Assembly: GCF_000020965.1 (NCBI RefSeq)
Contig: NC_011297.1
Span: 310,001 to 374,000 of the forward strand
DNA: 64,000 bases
From: Dictyoglomus thermophilum H-6-12
Lineage (GTDB): Bacteria > Dictyoglomota > Dictyoglomia > Dictyoglomales > Dictyoglomaceae
Direction: 5' to 3'
The notes beneath the pieces are model-generated. The model searched no databases. It saw only the letters and a program-made list of their open reading frames with translations, and was not told the origin of the DNA. Each line of letters starts with the position of its first letter. Position 1 is the first letter of the stretch. Below, piece by piece: positions 51,429 to 60,473 of this stretch. Made by a program: the position numbers and the translations under genes.

Positions 51429-51651
51429 TTTTGTCCTCCCTATGTTCCATGCTTAAAATAATCTTTGAGATAAGTAAGGGTAGGAATTGTTTTTCTAAAA
51501 AAGTAGGAAAGCATTCTGGACATATGGGAGTTTCATCTATAAAAAATATGAAGTTTTTCTTTTTACCACATATTTTGCAAGAATAAACTGGAAATATCTC
51601 ATAGAGAAAACTAAATTTAAATTGTACTTTTTTAATGATATTCTCTAACAT
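51421..51651 (-). CDS. Small zinc-ribbon protein
   Basis: 76 residues with two CxxC pairs (CKICGKKK near residue 25 and CPEC near 45) forming a zinc ribbon, flanked by hydrophobic-aromatic stretches. No known family recognised. It overlaps the M15 peptidase start by 8 bp and is preceded by a 22-bp palindrome that separates it from the DUF2922 gene. A regulatory or adaptor role is possible. Confidence 0.6.
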   Translation of the reverse strand: MLENIIKKVQFKFSFLYEIFPVYSCKICGKKKNFIFFIDETPICPECFPTFLEKQFLPLLISKIILSMEHREDKNA

Positions 51652-51672
51652 CCTATCTCCTCCTTTTTAGTG

Positions 51673-51694
51673 GGGGCGGATTATAATCCGCCCC
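51673..51694 (-). terminator. Perfect 22-bp palindrome between DUF2922 and zinc-ribbon genes
   Basis: GGGGCGGATTA and its exact complement TAATCCGCCCC. It lies 7 bp past the DUF2922 stop on the minus strand; no T-run follows there, so it is more likely an mRNA processing or stabilising stem, or a leaky terminator, allowing unequal expression of the two halves of the operon. Confidence 0.55.
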
Positions 51695-51700
51695 TTATTT

Positions 51701-51931
51701 TTAATCGTAGTAATCACTTATGTTAGTCTCTATAACTCTTGCATCGACCTTTTCTACTAAATCTCCTGTTCTTCCCTGAAATATGTTCTGATTTATAATA
51801 GTGTCCATAGCGTTTAATATCTCTTGTTCAGTTATGTCATCCTTTGGGTCTGGAATCCTTAAGGTAAAATTGCTTCCGCCATTGTCTTTGAAGATCATTC
51901 TTATATATTTTCTTGAGCTATAATTTGCCAT
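51701..51931 (-). CDS. DUF2922 family protein
   Basis: 76 residues with the family pattern of a basic beta-hairpin (IRMIFKDNGGSNFTLRIPDPKDDITEQEILNAMDTII) and the ending KVDARVIETNISDYYD. DUF2922 genes habitually accompany DUF1659 and YvrJ genes in Firmicutes, as here. Function unknown. The ribosome-binding site aaaggaggtg precedes the ATG. Confidence 0.82.
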   Translation of the reverse strand: MANYSSRKYIRMIFKDNGGSNFTLRIPDPKDDITEQEILNAMDTIINQNIFQGRTGDLVEKVDARVIETNISDYYD

Positions 51932-51965
51932 CTTATCACCTCCTTTAAGTTAAATTTTTAGGGGC

Positions 51966-52187
51966 TTAGACCTCTACAAGCTCTTCATCATTGGTTCTTA
52001 CTACTTTCACTACGGGATATTTCTGCAAATTTCCTAAAGTTTGAGCTACAACGTATACTGCCTCGTCAGGAGCATTGGGTTTTACGTTGTTAAAGCTCCT
52101 GTTTCTTAATACAGGATTTCCAGATTGGACTCCGATCTGAACTCTTAAAATAAGGCGAGAGTTGTAAGGTAGAGATTGTAATGCCAT
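51966..52187 (-). CDS. DUF1659 family protein
   Basis: The start is set at the ATG at 52187 behind aaaggaggtg, giving 73 residues; a longer in-frame start at 52217 has no ribosome-binding site. The sequence (LILRVQIGVQSGNPVLRNRSFNNVKPNAPDEAVYVVAQTLGNLQKYPV) is the standard DUF1659 layout. It is the first gene of the cassette, followed by DUF2922. Function unknown. Confidence 0.82.
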   Translation of the reverse strand: MALQSLPYNSRLILRVQIGVQSGNPVLRNRSFNNVKPNAPDEAVYVVAQTLGNLQKYPVVKVVRTNDEELVEV

Positions 52188-52294
52188 TTTTTCACCTCCT
52201 TTCTTTTTGTTTTCCAATAAATAAATCCATAGGGTGGGTGACAGAGGGAAAATTGTTTTTGTGATATAATGAGTAAAAAAGTAGGGGGTATAAA

Positions 52295-53425
52295 ATGAGA
52301 TATAAAGTTTTTGTTTTAGCTTTTTTAATTTTTCTTATTACTACTGTTTTTTCTCAGACTTCTCTTGTAATTTATCAGCAAAATATGGGGGTTTTATCTT
52401 TTGACAAAGAGGTAGATTTAAAAAAGGGGTTGAATTTTGTTCCTCTTGACGAGGTTGTAGGAAATATCTCTTATAACAATTTGTTTATTCTTTCTACCTC
52501 CGGGAATCTTATAAAGGAGATAGTCTATCCATCCTTAGGGATTTGGATTGAGGCAAAGGAAGATTGTAGGGATGTATTGAAGATTTATCTTATAGTTCCT
52601 AATATTAGATGGAGTGCAGATCATATGTTCTTGATTGATGGAGATAGGGTAAGATTTAATACTCGTGTAGCTATACAGAATTCTTCTGAGGTAAATTTTC
52701 AAAGGGTTAAAATTTCGCTTCTTTCAGGGAGCTTAAATATGGCAGGAGGAGATGAATATAGGGTTTTTACAAAGATGGCTCCAGCTACGGAGGAAGAGTA
52801 TAATCTCTCTTTGCCCACTGCAGAGTCTGTACAAGGATATAAGATTTTTGATATTCCAGGGGAGTGGAGTATATCCAAAGGTACTATAAAGTTGATTCCT
52901 CTTATTGATACTTGGATAAAGGATCCTGTAAAAAGATATGTTTTAGGATATGGGGGAAATATGAGGAATGCTTATATTCTTTGGAATGTTGAGAATAAAA
53001 AGGAAAAGGGTCTTGGTGTTCCCATTCCCTCAGGTAAGTTAAGCATTTTTGCTATTGATAATGGCAAAGTAGTATTCTTAGGTAGTACTAATATTCAAAA
53101 TATTCCAGAGGGGGAGAAAATAGAGGTTGTGCAAGGTTTAGATTTTGATATCACTGCTGATAGAAAGGTGCTTGAGGAGAAGAAAAGGGTAGAAGGAAAG
53201 TATGAGATTACGGAAAGAACTGTAGCTATAACTATAAAGAATGCTAAAAAGGAGAAAGTTGTGGTAGAGGTTTGGGAGTATATTTCTGGGGGAGAGATAG
53301 AAATAAAGAGTAGCAATTTTAATTATGAGAAGATTGATAAAAACAATTTTAGATTTTATGTGGGAATAGATTCTCAAAAAAGCTCTGTTTTGAACTACGT
53401 ATGTACTATTAAGAATTTAAAATGA
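52295..53425 (+). CDS. Secreted DUF4139-domain protein
   Basis: A 376-residue protein with a signal peptide (hydrophobic residues 5-19, cut near FSQTS). The mature part is all-beta and carries the DUF4139 layout: WSADHMFLIDGDRVRFNTRVAIQNSSEVNFQRVKISLLSG near residue 105, an IPSGKLSIFA strand near 250, and the terminal KEKVVVEVWEYISGG...INNF-like block. Such proteins are secreted and of unknown role, sometimes called mucoidy-inhibitor-like. It has its own ribosome-binding site and precedes an Fe-S membrane protein gene. Confidence 0.75.
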   Translation: MRYKVFVLAFLIFLITTVFSQTSLVIYQQNMGVLSFDKEVDLKKGLNFVPLDEVVGNISYNNLFILSTSGNLIKEIVYPSLGIWIEAKEDCRDVLKIYLIVPNIRWSADHMFLIDGDRVRFNTRVAIQNSSEVNFQRVKISLLSGSLNMAGGDEYRVFTKMAPATEEEYNLSLPTAESVQGYKIFDIPGEWSISKGTIKLIPLIDTWIKDPVKRYVLGYGGNMRNAYILWNVENKKEKGLGVPIPSGKLSIFAIDNGKVVFLGSTNIQNIPEGEKIEVVQGLDFDITADRKVLEEKKRVEGKYEITERTVAITIKNAKKEKVVVEVWEYISGGEIEIKSSNFNYEKIDKNNFRFYVGIDSQKSSVLNYVCTIKNLK

Positions 53426-53468
53426 TTTAGTATTAATTTTTGCTTTCTTATAAGTTATAATTTTTCCT

Positions 53469-54245
53469 ATGAGAAGAAGGAGGTCATTTTTAAAGTTAAG
53501 AAGTCTTTGGCAATCTATAAGTTTGATTATTATTAATTCTTATTTTTTAGCACCATGGGGTAAGTATATTCCTATACCAGTTTTTAACTGTTATTCTTGT
53601 CCTTTGGCAAGTTTTGCATGTCCTATTGGTACCTTACAGCACTTCATTGTGCTCCATAAATTTCCTTTCTTTACATTAGGGATTCTTTTCCTTGCTGGTA
53701 TTCTTTTAGGGAGATTTTTCTGTGGTTGGTTATGTCCTTTTGGCTTTATCCAGGATCTACTATATAAAATTCCTACGAAAAAGTTGGTTATTGAGAATCG
53801 GTTTGCTACTTTTATAAGATGGAGTATATTCATAATTTTGGTGATAATTATTCCTTACATAACCCTTGAGCCATGGTTTTGTAAGCTTTGCCCTGCAGGA
53901 ACTCTTGAGGCAGGTATTCCTCAAATATTGCTTCATCCACCATTACGAAGTTTGATTGGTTTTCTTTTTGCAATTAAAATTTTTATTCTTACTATTTTTA
54001 TTATCTCGAGCATATTTATCTCCAGACCTTTCTGTAGGTTTGTATGTCCTCTTGGGACTATCCTTTCTGTGTTTAATAAGATTTCCTTTTATCAACTCGA
54101 GGTAAAGCCAACCTGCTCTCAGTGTAGTCTTTGCAAGCCAAAATGTCCTGTAAATATTGAGGTTTATGAGGATCCTAATTCTACTCACTGTATAAGATGT
54201 CATGAGTGTTTTTCCTGTGGGCAGGTTAATTGGAAAATAAAGTGA
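53469..54245 (+). CDS. Membrane polyferredoxin, NapH/CcoG-like
   Basis: A 258-residue protein with about four membrane helices. Membrane-proximal Cys motifs are CYSCPLASFACP near residue 41, FFCGWLCPFG near 83, CKLCPAG near 132 and FCRFVCPLG near 187. A C-terminal ferredoxin domain has CSQCSLCKPKCP and CIRCHECFSC. NapH/FixG relatives pass electrons across the membrane or serve cofactor maturation. No nitrate or oxidase genes are nearby, so the partner is unknown. It precedes the beta-CASP gene by 15 bp. Confidence 0.82.
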   Translation: MRRRRSFLKLRSLWQSISLIIINSYFLAPWGKYIPIPVFNCYSCPLASFACPIGTLQHFIVLHKFPFFTLGILFLAGILLGRFFCGWLCPFGFIQDLLYKIPTKKLVIENRFATFIRWSIFIILVIIIPYITLEPWFCKLCPAGTLEAGIPQILLHPPLRSLIGFLFAIKIFILTIFIISSIFISRPFCRFVCPLGTILSVFNKISFYQLEVKPTCSQCSLCKPKCPVNIEVYEDPNSTHCIRCHECFSCGQVNWKIK

Positions 54246-54260
54246 AAAGGGTGATATATT

Positions 54261-55808
54261 ATGAAAATTACTTTTTATGGGGCCGCTGGAGAAGTTACAG
54301 GATCGTGCTATCTTCTTGAGAATAATTTTAAGTATCTTGTGGATTGTGGTATCTTTCAAGGTAAATCAGAGAGGGAGAATGAAAGCCCGTTTTTATTTGA
54401 TCCAAAGGAGATAAAAGCGGTTATTTTAACCCATGCCCATTTAGATCATTCAGGTAGAATTCCAAAGCTTGTTAAAGAAGGTTTTAAAGGCAAAATCTAT
54501 GCTACTTATCCCACCATTGAGCTTTGCGAGATTTTATGGCTGGATACTGTAAAGTTGATGAAGGAAGAAGTAGAAAGAATAAATAGAAAGAATTTAAGGT
54601 CAGGAAAACCTCTTGTGGAGCCTTTATATACAGAGAAAGAAGTGGAGATGGCCATGAAACTTTTTGAACCAGTACCCTATGATGAGGTTGTAGATCTCTC
54701 AGATATAAAGATAAGATTTAGAGATTCTGCTCATATATTAGGGGCTTCCTCTTTAGAACTTTGGAGTGATGGGACAAAGATTGTTTTTTCTGGAGATATA
54801 GGCCCACAAAATAATGTGATGGAGGGCCAACCATCTATTATTGAAGGAGCAGATTATGTAATTATAGAGTCCACCTATGGAGATAGATTGCATAAAAGCT
54901 TGGAAGAAACAAGATCAGAGTTTGAAAGTGTAGTACTTGACGCAATTAAGTCTCAAGGCAAGATTCTTATACCGTCCTTTGTGGTAGATAGGGCTCAAAG
55001 GGTTATGTATGAGCTTATGCTCCTTACCTATAAGTATCCTTTTCTCTCTAAGGTACCTATATTTTTTGATAGCCCTATGGGGAAAAAGGTGACAGAGGTT
55101 TATGAAAAACATAGTAATCTTTTATCGGGAGAAATCCAGAAATACTTTCTTGAAGGTATAAATCCCTTTGAATTGAAGAATTTAAGGTACTTGGTAACTC
55201 CTGATGAGTCGAAAAGTATAAATGAACTTGACACGGGAATTATTATCGCAGGATCTGGAATGTGTACGGGAGGAAGAATTTTACACCATTTAAAACACAA
55301 CTTATGGAAAGAAAATACCCATGTCATATTTGTGGGATATCAAGCAGAGGGGACTTTAGGAAGAAGAATTGTAGATGGAGAAAAGACAGTACATATAATG
55401 GGAGAGGAAATTACTGTAAGGGCTAAGATTCATACTATAAACGGTTTTTCTGCTCATGCTGATCAGAGTGATCTTGTAAAATGGACAGAGTACTTTAAGA
55501 ATGATCCAATATTCGTAATAGTTCATGGAGAACCAAAAGCTTCTCAAGCCTTAAGTCAGATTTTGCAGTTAAAGGGCAAGAGAACTATTATTCCATCTTA
55601 TGCTCAAAGTTTAGATCTTGAGAAGAAAGAGATTGTAGCTCCTAAGGTTGCGCCTTCCTTTGATATAGAATCTTTACTTGAGGAACTTAGCTCTTATGCA
55701 GTAAAGCTGAAATCCTCCACTGTTCCCCAAGATTTAGAAACTTATTCTTTATTAAAATCTGCTCTTCATCTTTTAAAAGAAGTAAGTGATAGGGGTAAAA
55801 GTTTATGA
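54261..55808 (+). CDS. Metallo-beta-lactamase/beta-CASP RNA nuclease (CPSF/YSH1-like)
   Basis: A 515-residue protein. The MBL motif THAHLDHSG (residues 55-63) and an upstream Asp hold two zincs; further ligands are a His in DSAHILG near 157 and an Asp in FSGDIG near 179. The beta-CASP domain at about 210-410 contains GSGMCTGGRILHHL near 335. The final zinc-site His is in GFSAHADQSDL near 397. Related enzymes process RNA 3' ends or decay mRNA. The C-terminal about 60 residues are a helical extension. Its stop overlaps the next start by 4 bp. Confidence 0.88.
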   Translation: MKITFYGAAGEVTGSCYLLENNFKYLVDCGIFQGKSERENESPFLFDPKEIKAVILTHAHLDHSGRIPKLVKEGFKGKIYATYPTIELCEILWLDTVKLMKEEVERINRKNLRSGKPLVEPLYTEKEVEMAMKLFEPVPYDEVVDLSDIKIRFRDSAHILGASSLELWSDGTKIVFSGDIGPQNNVMEGQPSIIEGADYVIIESTYGDRLHKSLEETRSEFESVVLDAIKSQGKILIPSFVVDRAQRVMYELMLLTYKYPFLSKVPIFFDSPMGKKVTEVYEKHSNLLSGEIQKYFLEGINPFELKNLRYLVTPDESKSINELDTGIIIAGSGMCTGGRILHHLKHNLWKENTHVIFVGYQAEGTLGRRIVDGEKTVHIMGEEITVRAKIHTINGFSAHADQSDLVKWTEYFKNDPIFVIVHGEPKASQALSQILQLKGKRTIIPSYAQSLDLEKKEIVAPKVAPSFDIESLLEELSSYAVKLKSSTVPQDLETYSLLKSALHLLKEVSDRGKSL

Positions 55809-57079
55809 AAAAGATTAATAGGGTAATAATATTTTTGAGCCTCATTATACTTTTGCTCTCCTCAGTAAGATCTAACGTTAGAGGAGATTATGCATTGATG
55901 ATTATAAGAGAACTTTCCAGTGCAGAATACAAGGGAAGGCAAGCAGGAACCTTTGAAAATCTTGAGGCATTAAAATTTATTGAAGGAGAATTAAAAAATT
56001 TAGGTTTAAAAGATATATTCTATCAAGAGTTTCCTGTAGAGGTTTTTTATTATGATGGGGCTCCTGAATTTCTCTTAAAGACTGAAGGAAGGGTTTTGAA
56101 AAGATATGAGTATAGAAAAGATTTTAGAGATAGGTTTTCGGGAAATTACAAGGTAGAGGCAGTAATAAAAAACAATGTAAGGGAGATTAAGGGTGCTTTT
56201 TATCTTGTAAAAGATAGATATGCAGATAGAAATATGCTTTTAGCGCATATATATGGGGCAAAAGGAGTAATTTTAGGGCTTCCTGAGGATAGAACTGAAT
56301 TGATATTACAAAGATCAATGTTCTTTTTAAAAGAAGATATGCCTGTAGTGTATGTAACTTCTGAGGTTTTTAATGAGATCTCAAATTATATGCGTTCTGA
56401 GAATAAATTAAGGGCTTATTATAGAATTGGATATGTAAAAGAGATGGCAAAAGCTTTTAATTTATATTTCTTTATTCCTTCTTCGAGAAAAACAAAGAAA
56501 ACTGTAGTGCTTACTGCTCATATTGATCATGTTGGAGATGATTATGATGGTAGCTATTTTCCTGGGGCAAATGATAATGCTTCAGGGGTTGGTGTAGTTT
56601 TAGAAATTGCAAAGGAGATCTTTGAAAAGGGTAATAATTATCCTTATAATTTTTTATTTTTAATCACCAATGGTGAGGAGAAGGGACTTCTTGGTTCTGA
56701 ATATTTTGTAGACTATCCTCCAATCCCTCTTGAAGATATAGTTTTAGAGGTGAATTTTGACTGTTTGGGAAGGGGAGAAAATCTGGTAATAAGTTATAAT
56801 GATTATGCAAGTAAGTTGGTAAGTAAGATTAAATCAATTAATTTGAATAATAATGTGTATTTTGCGAAGGATTATTATCTTAATGAGTCAGATCAATATC
56901 CTTTTCATGTTCACGAAAAACCCTTTTTATTTTTCATAAGGGTAGAAAAAGATGAAAAAATTTCAGATCTGCACCAGAAGACTGATACTGTTGATAAGAT
57001 TTCAAAGGATGTTGTTTCTTCCACTATAGATACGTTTTTTAAAATTTTAAGAAGTTTATCCTATGATTCTTTAAATTAG
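55805..57079 (+). CDS. Exported M28-family zinc aminopeptidase
   Basis: A 424-residue protein with a short N-terminal hydrophobic signal (residues 6-19). A protease-associated (PA)-like insert lies near 110-200. The M28 catalytic domain follows: HIDHVGDDYDG (His ligand), GANDNASGVGV (bridging Asp), TNGEEKGLLGSEYF (catalytic and ligand Glu), VNFDCLG (Asp) and LHQKTDT (last His). All zinc ligands are present. It should release N-terminal amino acids outside the cytoplasm. It is coupled to the beta-CASP gene; pstC starts about 50 bp later. Confidence 0.85.
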   Translation: MKKINRVIIFLSLIILLLSSVRSNVRGDYALMIIRELSSAEYKGRQAGTFENLEALKFIEGELKNLGLKDIFYQEFPVEVFYYDGAPEFLLKTEGRVLKRYEYRKDFRDRFSGNYKVEAVIKNNVREIKGAFYLVKDRYADRNMLLAHIYGAKGVILGLPEDRTELILQRSMFFLKEDMPVVYVTSEVFNEISNYMRSENKLRAYYRIGYVKEMAKAFNLYFFIPSSRKTKKTVVLTAHIDHVGDDYDGSYFPGANDNASGVGVVLEIAKEIFEKGNNYPYNFLFLITNGEEKGLLGSEYFVDYPPIPLEDIVLEVNFDCLGRGENLVISYNDYASKLVSKIKSINLNNNVYFAKDYYLNESDQYPFHVHEKPFLFFIRVEKDEKISDLHQKTDTVDKISKDVVSSTIDTFFKILRSLSYDSLN

Positions 57080-57132
57080 TTTTAAATTTTTTAACTTAAA
57101 ATTATAATAGGATAATATTGCGATTAGGAGCT

Positions 57133-58041
57133 ATGAAAAGAAATTTGGGAGATATAATATTCAAAATATTGGCTGTCCTGTCAAGCTTGGCTTTAATTTC
57201 GCTTGTGCTTTTTTTATTTGTTGAACTTGTTATTTATTCTGTTCCTAGTATTAAAAAATTTGGAATTAAGTTTTTAATTGAAAAGATATGGGATCCTGTA
57301 GCTGAAAAATATGGAGCACTCCCTGCCATTTATGGAACTTTAGTTACCTCCTTTTTTGCTCTTTTAATTGCTTTTCCTTTAAGTATAGGTATTGCGATTT
57401 TTATATCTGAACTTTCTCCTCCTCTTTTGCAGAGGCCTCTTTCTTTTATTATTGAACTTTTAGGTGCAATTCCAAGCCTTATATATGGTATGTGGGGACT
57501 TTTTTCCCTTGCTCCATTAATTCAGCTTAAGGTTGGTCCTTTTTTGCAAAGGATATTAGGATTTTTGCCTCTTTTTCAGGGATATCCTATAGGAGTTGGA
57601 TATTTGACTGCGAGTATAGTTCTTTCTATAATGATAATTCCTACTATTTCTTCTCTTTCAAGAGAAATTTTAATGGCCGTTCCTAAGGATCAAAGAGAGG
57701 CAGGATATGCTTTGGGTATGACTAAATGGGAAGTAATATGGAGAGTAGTTCTTGGTAATGCAAAATCGGGAATTTTTGCGGCAGGAATGTTAGGATTAGG
57801 AAGGGCTCTTGGAGAAGCTGTGGCAGTTACTATGGTGATAGGTAATTTCTATGATATATCCATCTCTTTATTTTCTCCAGGTGTTACTATAACCAGTGTT
57901 ATTATAAATGAGTTTGCTGAAGCAACAGGACAATTGAAGATTTCAGTTCTTATGGAACTTGCATTAATACTTTTTATCATTACTTTCTTTGTTATGGGAT
58001 TTGCCCGATATTATATCTTAAAGAGGATTGAAGGACGATGA
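57133..58041 (+). CDS. pstC: Phosphate ABC transporter permease PstC
   Basis: The start is placed at ATG 57133 behind taggag (an in-frame TTG at 57118 is unlikely), giving 302 residues. Six membrane helices, the PstC-type FLIEKIWDPVAEKYGALPAIYGTLVTS region near residue 52, and the coupling loop REAGYALGMTKWEVIWRVVLGNAKSGI near 187 are present. It works with PstA and PstB to import inorganic phosphate. The periplasmic binding protein gene pstS is not next to it in this window. The stop overlaps pstA by an ATGA. Confidence 0.92.
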   Translation: MKRNLGDIIFKILAVLSSLALISLVLFLFVELVIYSVPSIKKFGIKFLIEKIWDPVAEKYGALPAIYGTLVTSFFALLIAFPLSIGIAIFISELSPPLLQRPLSFIIELLGAIPSLIYGMWGLFSLAPLIQLKVGPFLQRILGFLPLFQGYPIGVGYLTASIVLSIMIIPTISSLSREILMAVPKDQREAGYALGMTKWEVIWRVVLGNAKSGIFAAGMLGLGRALGEAVAVTMVIGNFYDISISLFSPGVTITSVIINEFAEATGQLKISVLMELALILFIITFFVMGFARYYILKRIEGR

Positions 58042-58868
58042 GTTATAAAAGAAGGAAAGCTATAAATAAGGTAATGATATTTATAAGCATACTAACCTTT
58101 TTAATAGGAGCTTTCTTTCTTTTCTGGATTCTTGGAGATATATTTTTAAAAGGAATAAGACATATTAACTTACGAATGTTTGTTGAGCTTCCTAAACCTC
58201 CAGGGGTTCCCGGAGGAGGTATTGGTAATGCTCTTGTAGGTACACTTATCCTCACCATACTTGCAAGTATTATTGGTATTCCTATAGGAATAATGGTGGG
58301 AGTCTATGTAAATGAGTATGGAAGAGGAAAACTTGCTTGGTGGACTAAATTTCTTTCAGAGGTTTTAACCAGCTTTCCTACCATAATTATCGGTGTCTTT
58401 GTTTATCTTATTGTGGTGGTTCCTATGAAGTCTTTCTCTGCCCTTGCAGGTGGAATAGCCTTAGGAATTATTATGTTGCCTATTATTGCAAAATCTGCCG
58501 ATGAATCTATAAAAATGGTCCCTAACTCTTTAAGGGAAGCTGCTTATGCTTTAGGAGTTCCAAAATGGAGAACTATTCTAAAAGTAGTCATCCCTTCTGC
58601 ATCCAGTGGAATTATTACAGGTATAATGATAGCTATAGCAAGGGTTATGGGGGAGACTGCGCCTCTTCTCTTTACTTCTTTGAATAATGTGTACTGGAGC
58701 CTTAGTTTAACAAAGCCAATAGGAAGTCTTACGGTGACTATTTTTAATTATGCTACATCGCCTTATGATGACTGGAGGAATATGGCTTATGCTTCTGCCC
58801 TTGTTTTAGTGTTTCTTATCCTGATCCTAAATATTATTGCTAGGATTTATGGTGGAAGAAAGAAATAG
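58038..58868 (+). CDS. pstA: Phosphate ABC transporter permease PstA
   Basis: A 276-residue partner permease with GGGIGNALVGTLILT near residue 54, the PTIIIGVFVYLIVV helix, and the loop LREAAYALGVPKWRTILKVVIPSASSGIITG near 163. GETAPLLFTSL near 203 is a PstA hallmark. It starts within the pstC stop and ends 21 bp before pstB. Confidence 0.93.
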   Translation: MSYKRRKAINKVMIFISILTFLIGAFFLFWILGDIFLKGIRHINLRMFVELPKPPGVPGGGIGNALVGTLILTILASIIGIPIGIMVGVYVNEYGRGKLAWWTKFLSEVLTSFPTIIIGVFVYLIVVVPMKSFSALAGGIALGIIMLPIIAKSADESIKMVPNSLREAAYALGVPKWRTILKVVIPSASSGIITGIMIAIARVMGETAPLLFTSLNNVYWSLSLTKPIGSLTVTIFNYATSPYDDWRNMAYASALVLVFLILILNIIARIYGGRKK

Positions 58869-58889
58869 ATCAAGGGAGGAGAATAAGAG

Positions 58890-59648
58890 TTGGAGAAGAT
58901 AAGGGTTGAAAAGTTAAATGCATGGTTTGGAAATATGAAAGTTTTGAAAGATGTTAATGTCTCTATGAAAGAGAAGCATATTACTGCAATAATTGGCCCT
59001 TCTGGATGTGGTAAGACTACGCTTTTGAGATGTTTTAATAGGCTTCATGAGCTAACGCCAGGAGCCAAAGTAGAAGGTAAAATATTCTTAGATGATTTGA
59101 ATATATACGATAAGGATGTAGATCCTGTAATGGTAAGAAGAAGAATCGGAATGGTATTCCAAAGACCTAATCTTTTTAATCACATGACCATCTATGATAA
59201 TGTAATTGCTGGATATATTCTTAACAGTAAAAAACTGCCAAGGGATGAATTAGATAATATAGTAGAGCAAAGCTTGAAGCTTGCAGGAATTTGGGAGGAG
59301 GTTAAAAACAGGCTTAGAGAATATCCCTCTGCTCTTTCGGGAGGCCAGCAACAGAGAGTTTGTATTGCAAGGGCTCTTGCAGTGAAACCAGAAGTACTTC
59401 TTATGGATGAACCAACCTCTGCCCTTGATCCTATTTCTACTTATCGTATTGAGGAAACTATAAGGGAATTAAAGGAACACATAACTATTATTATTGTTAC
59501 TCATAATATGCAGCAAGCAGCAAGAGTCTCTGATGATACCATTTTTATGTATATGGGTGAAGTTATTGAAGCAGGTCCAACTCCTCAAATATTCACCAAT
59601 CCGAAACAAAAGCTTACCGAGGATTACATTACAGGAAAGTTTGGCTAA
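58890..59648 (+). CDS. pstB: Phosphate ABC transporter ATPase PstB
   Basis: 252 residues from a TTG start with gggaggag 9 bp in front. Walker [10 protein letters not shown] (residues 32-40), Q-loop FQRPNLF near 88, signature ALSGGQQQR near 146, Walker [13 protein letters not shown] near 168 and the switch His in VTHNM near 202 are all intact. The length is normal for PstB. Convergent phoU follows with no gap. Confidence 0.95.
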   Translation: MEKIRVEKLNAWFGNMKVLKDVNVSMKEKHITAIIGPSGCGKTTLLRCFNRLHELTPGAKVEGKIFLDDLNIYDKDVDPVMVRRRIGMVFQRPNLFNHMTIYDNVIAGYILNSKKLPRDELDNIVEQSLKLAGIWEEVKNRLREYPSALSGGQQQRVCIARALAVKPEVLLMDEPTSALDPISTYRIEETIRELKEHITIIIVTHNMQQAARVSDDTIFMYMGEVIEAGPTPQIFTNPKQKLTEDYITGKFG

Positions 59649-60305
59649 TTACTCGTGTAGCTCTTTTAATTCTCCTGTTTCCATATAGTAGATTCTTTCT
59701 GCCACATTTGTTACGTGGTCTGCAACTCTTTCTAAGAACTTTGCTATCATAAGCAATCTTATTTGTTGAGGTGCAGTTTCAGGGGCATGCTCTATCTCTT
59801 CTACTATTTCATCATAGATCTTATAGTAGGTTCTGTCTATAGCATCATCCTGCTCCACTACGCTTATTATGAAGTTTATATCTCTATTTACAAAGGCTTC
59901 TAAGGAATCACAGAGTATTTTTTCTACAAGTTGGAACATTTTTATTAGATTTTCGTTGGTAGGAAGAGGCGGCATTTTTATAAGCTCTATGGTAAACTTT
60001 GCTATGTCTACGCAATAGTCTCCCATTCTTTCAATATCGCTGATAATCTTCATTGCAGCAGCAATTACCCTTAAATCGTGGGCCATAGGTTGTTGAAGGG
60101 CAAGAAGTTTTAAACATTTATCTTCAATATCCCAATTATATTTGTCTACAATATCATCCATTTCAATGACTTTTTTAGCCAGATTTTCATCTCTTTCTAA
60201 TAGTGCATTCTTGCTTTTTTCAAGCATTTCTTTAACTTGATTCCCCATTTCCAAAAGGGAATTTTCTAATTTTCTTAACTCTTCCACAAAGCTATGCCTC
60301 AGCAA
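59649..60305 (-). CDS. phoU: Phosphate uptake regulator PhoU
   Basis: A 218-residue all-helical protein made of two PhoU repeats of about 95 residues. Each has the metal-binding E..DD motif (ARDENLAKKVIEMDDIVDK near residue 38 and VVEQDDAIDR near 140) and an R(M)GDYCVDIAKF / RVADHVTNVAE helix. It modulates Pst transport and the phosphate sensor. Unusually it is encoded on the opposite strand to pstCAB, its stop directly next to that of pstB, so it has its own promoter. Confidence 0.92.
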   Translation of the reverse strand: MLRHSFVEELRKLENSLLEMGNQVKEMLEKSKNALLERDENLAKKVIEMDDIVDKYNWDIEDKCLKLLALQQPMAHDLRVIAAAMKIISDIERMGDYCVDIAKFTIELIKMPPLPTNENLIKMFQLVEKILCDSLEAFVNRDINFIISVVEQDDAIDRTYYKIYDEIVEEIEHAPETAPQQIRLLMIAKFLERVADHVTNVAERIYYMETGELKELHE

Positions 60306-60473
60306 AATTTTCCCTCCCTATTTTTATAGTTTAAAAATTATAACAAAAATTTTTCTTTATAGACAATAAAAATTGGCAAAATATACCACATAGGTATGAA
60401 AATAAGCGCTAATATAAAAAATATTAAGTTGCTTGTTTATTGTGAGAGAAAGTTATTGTAATTAGTACTCTTT

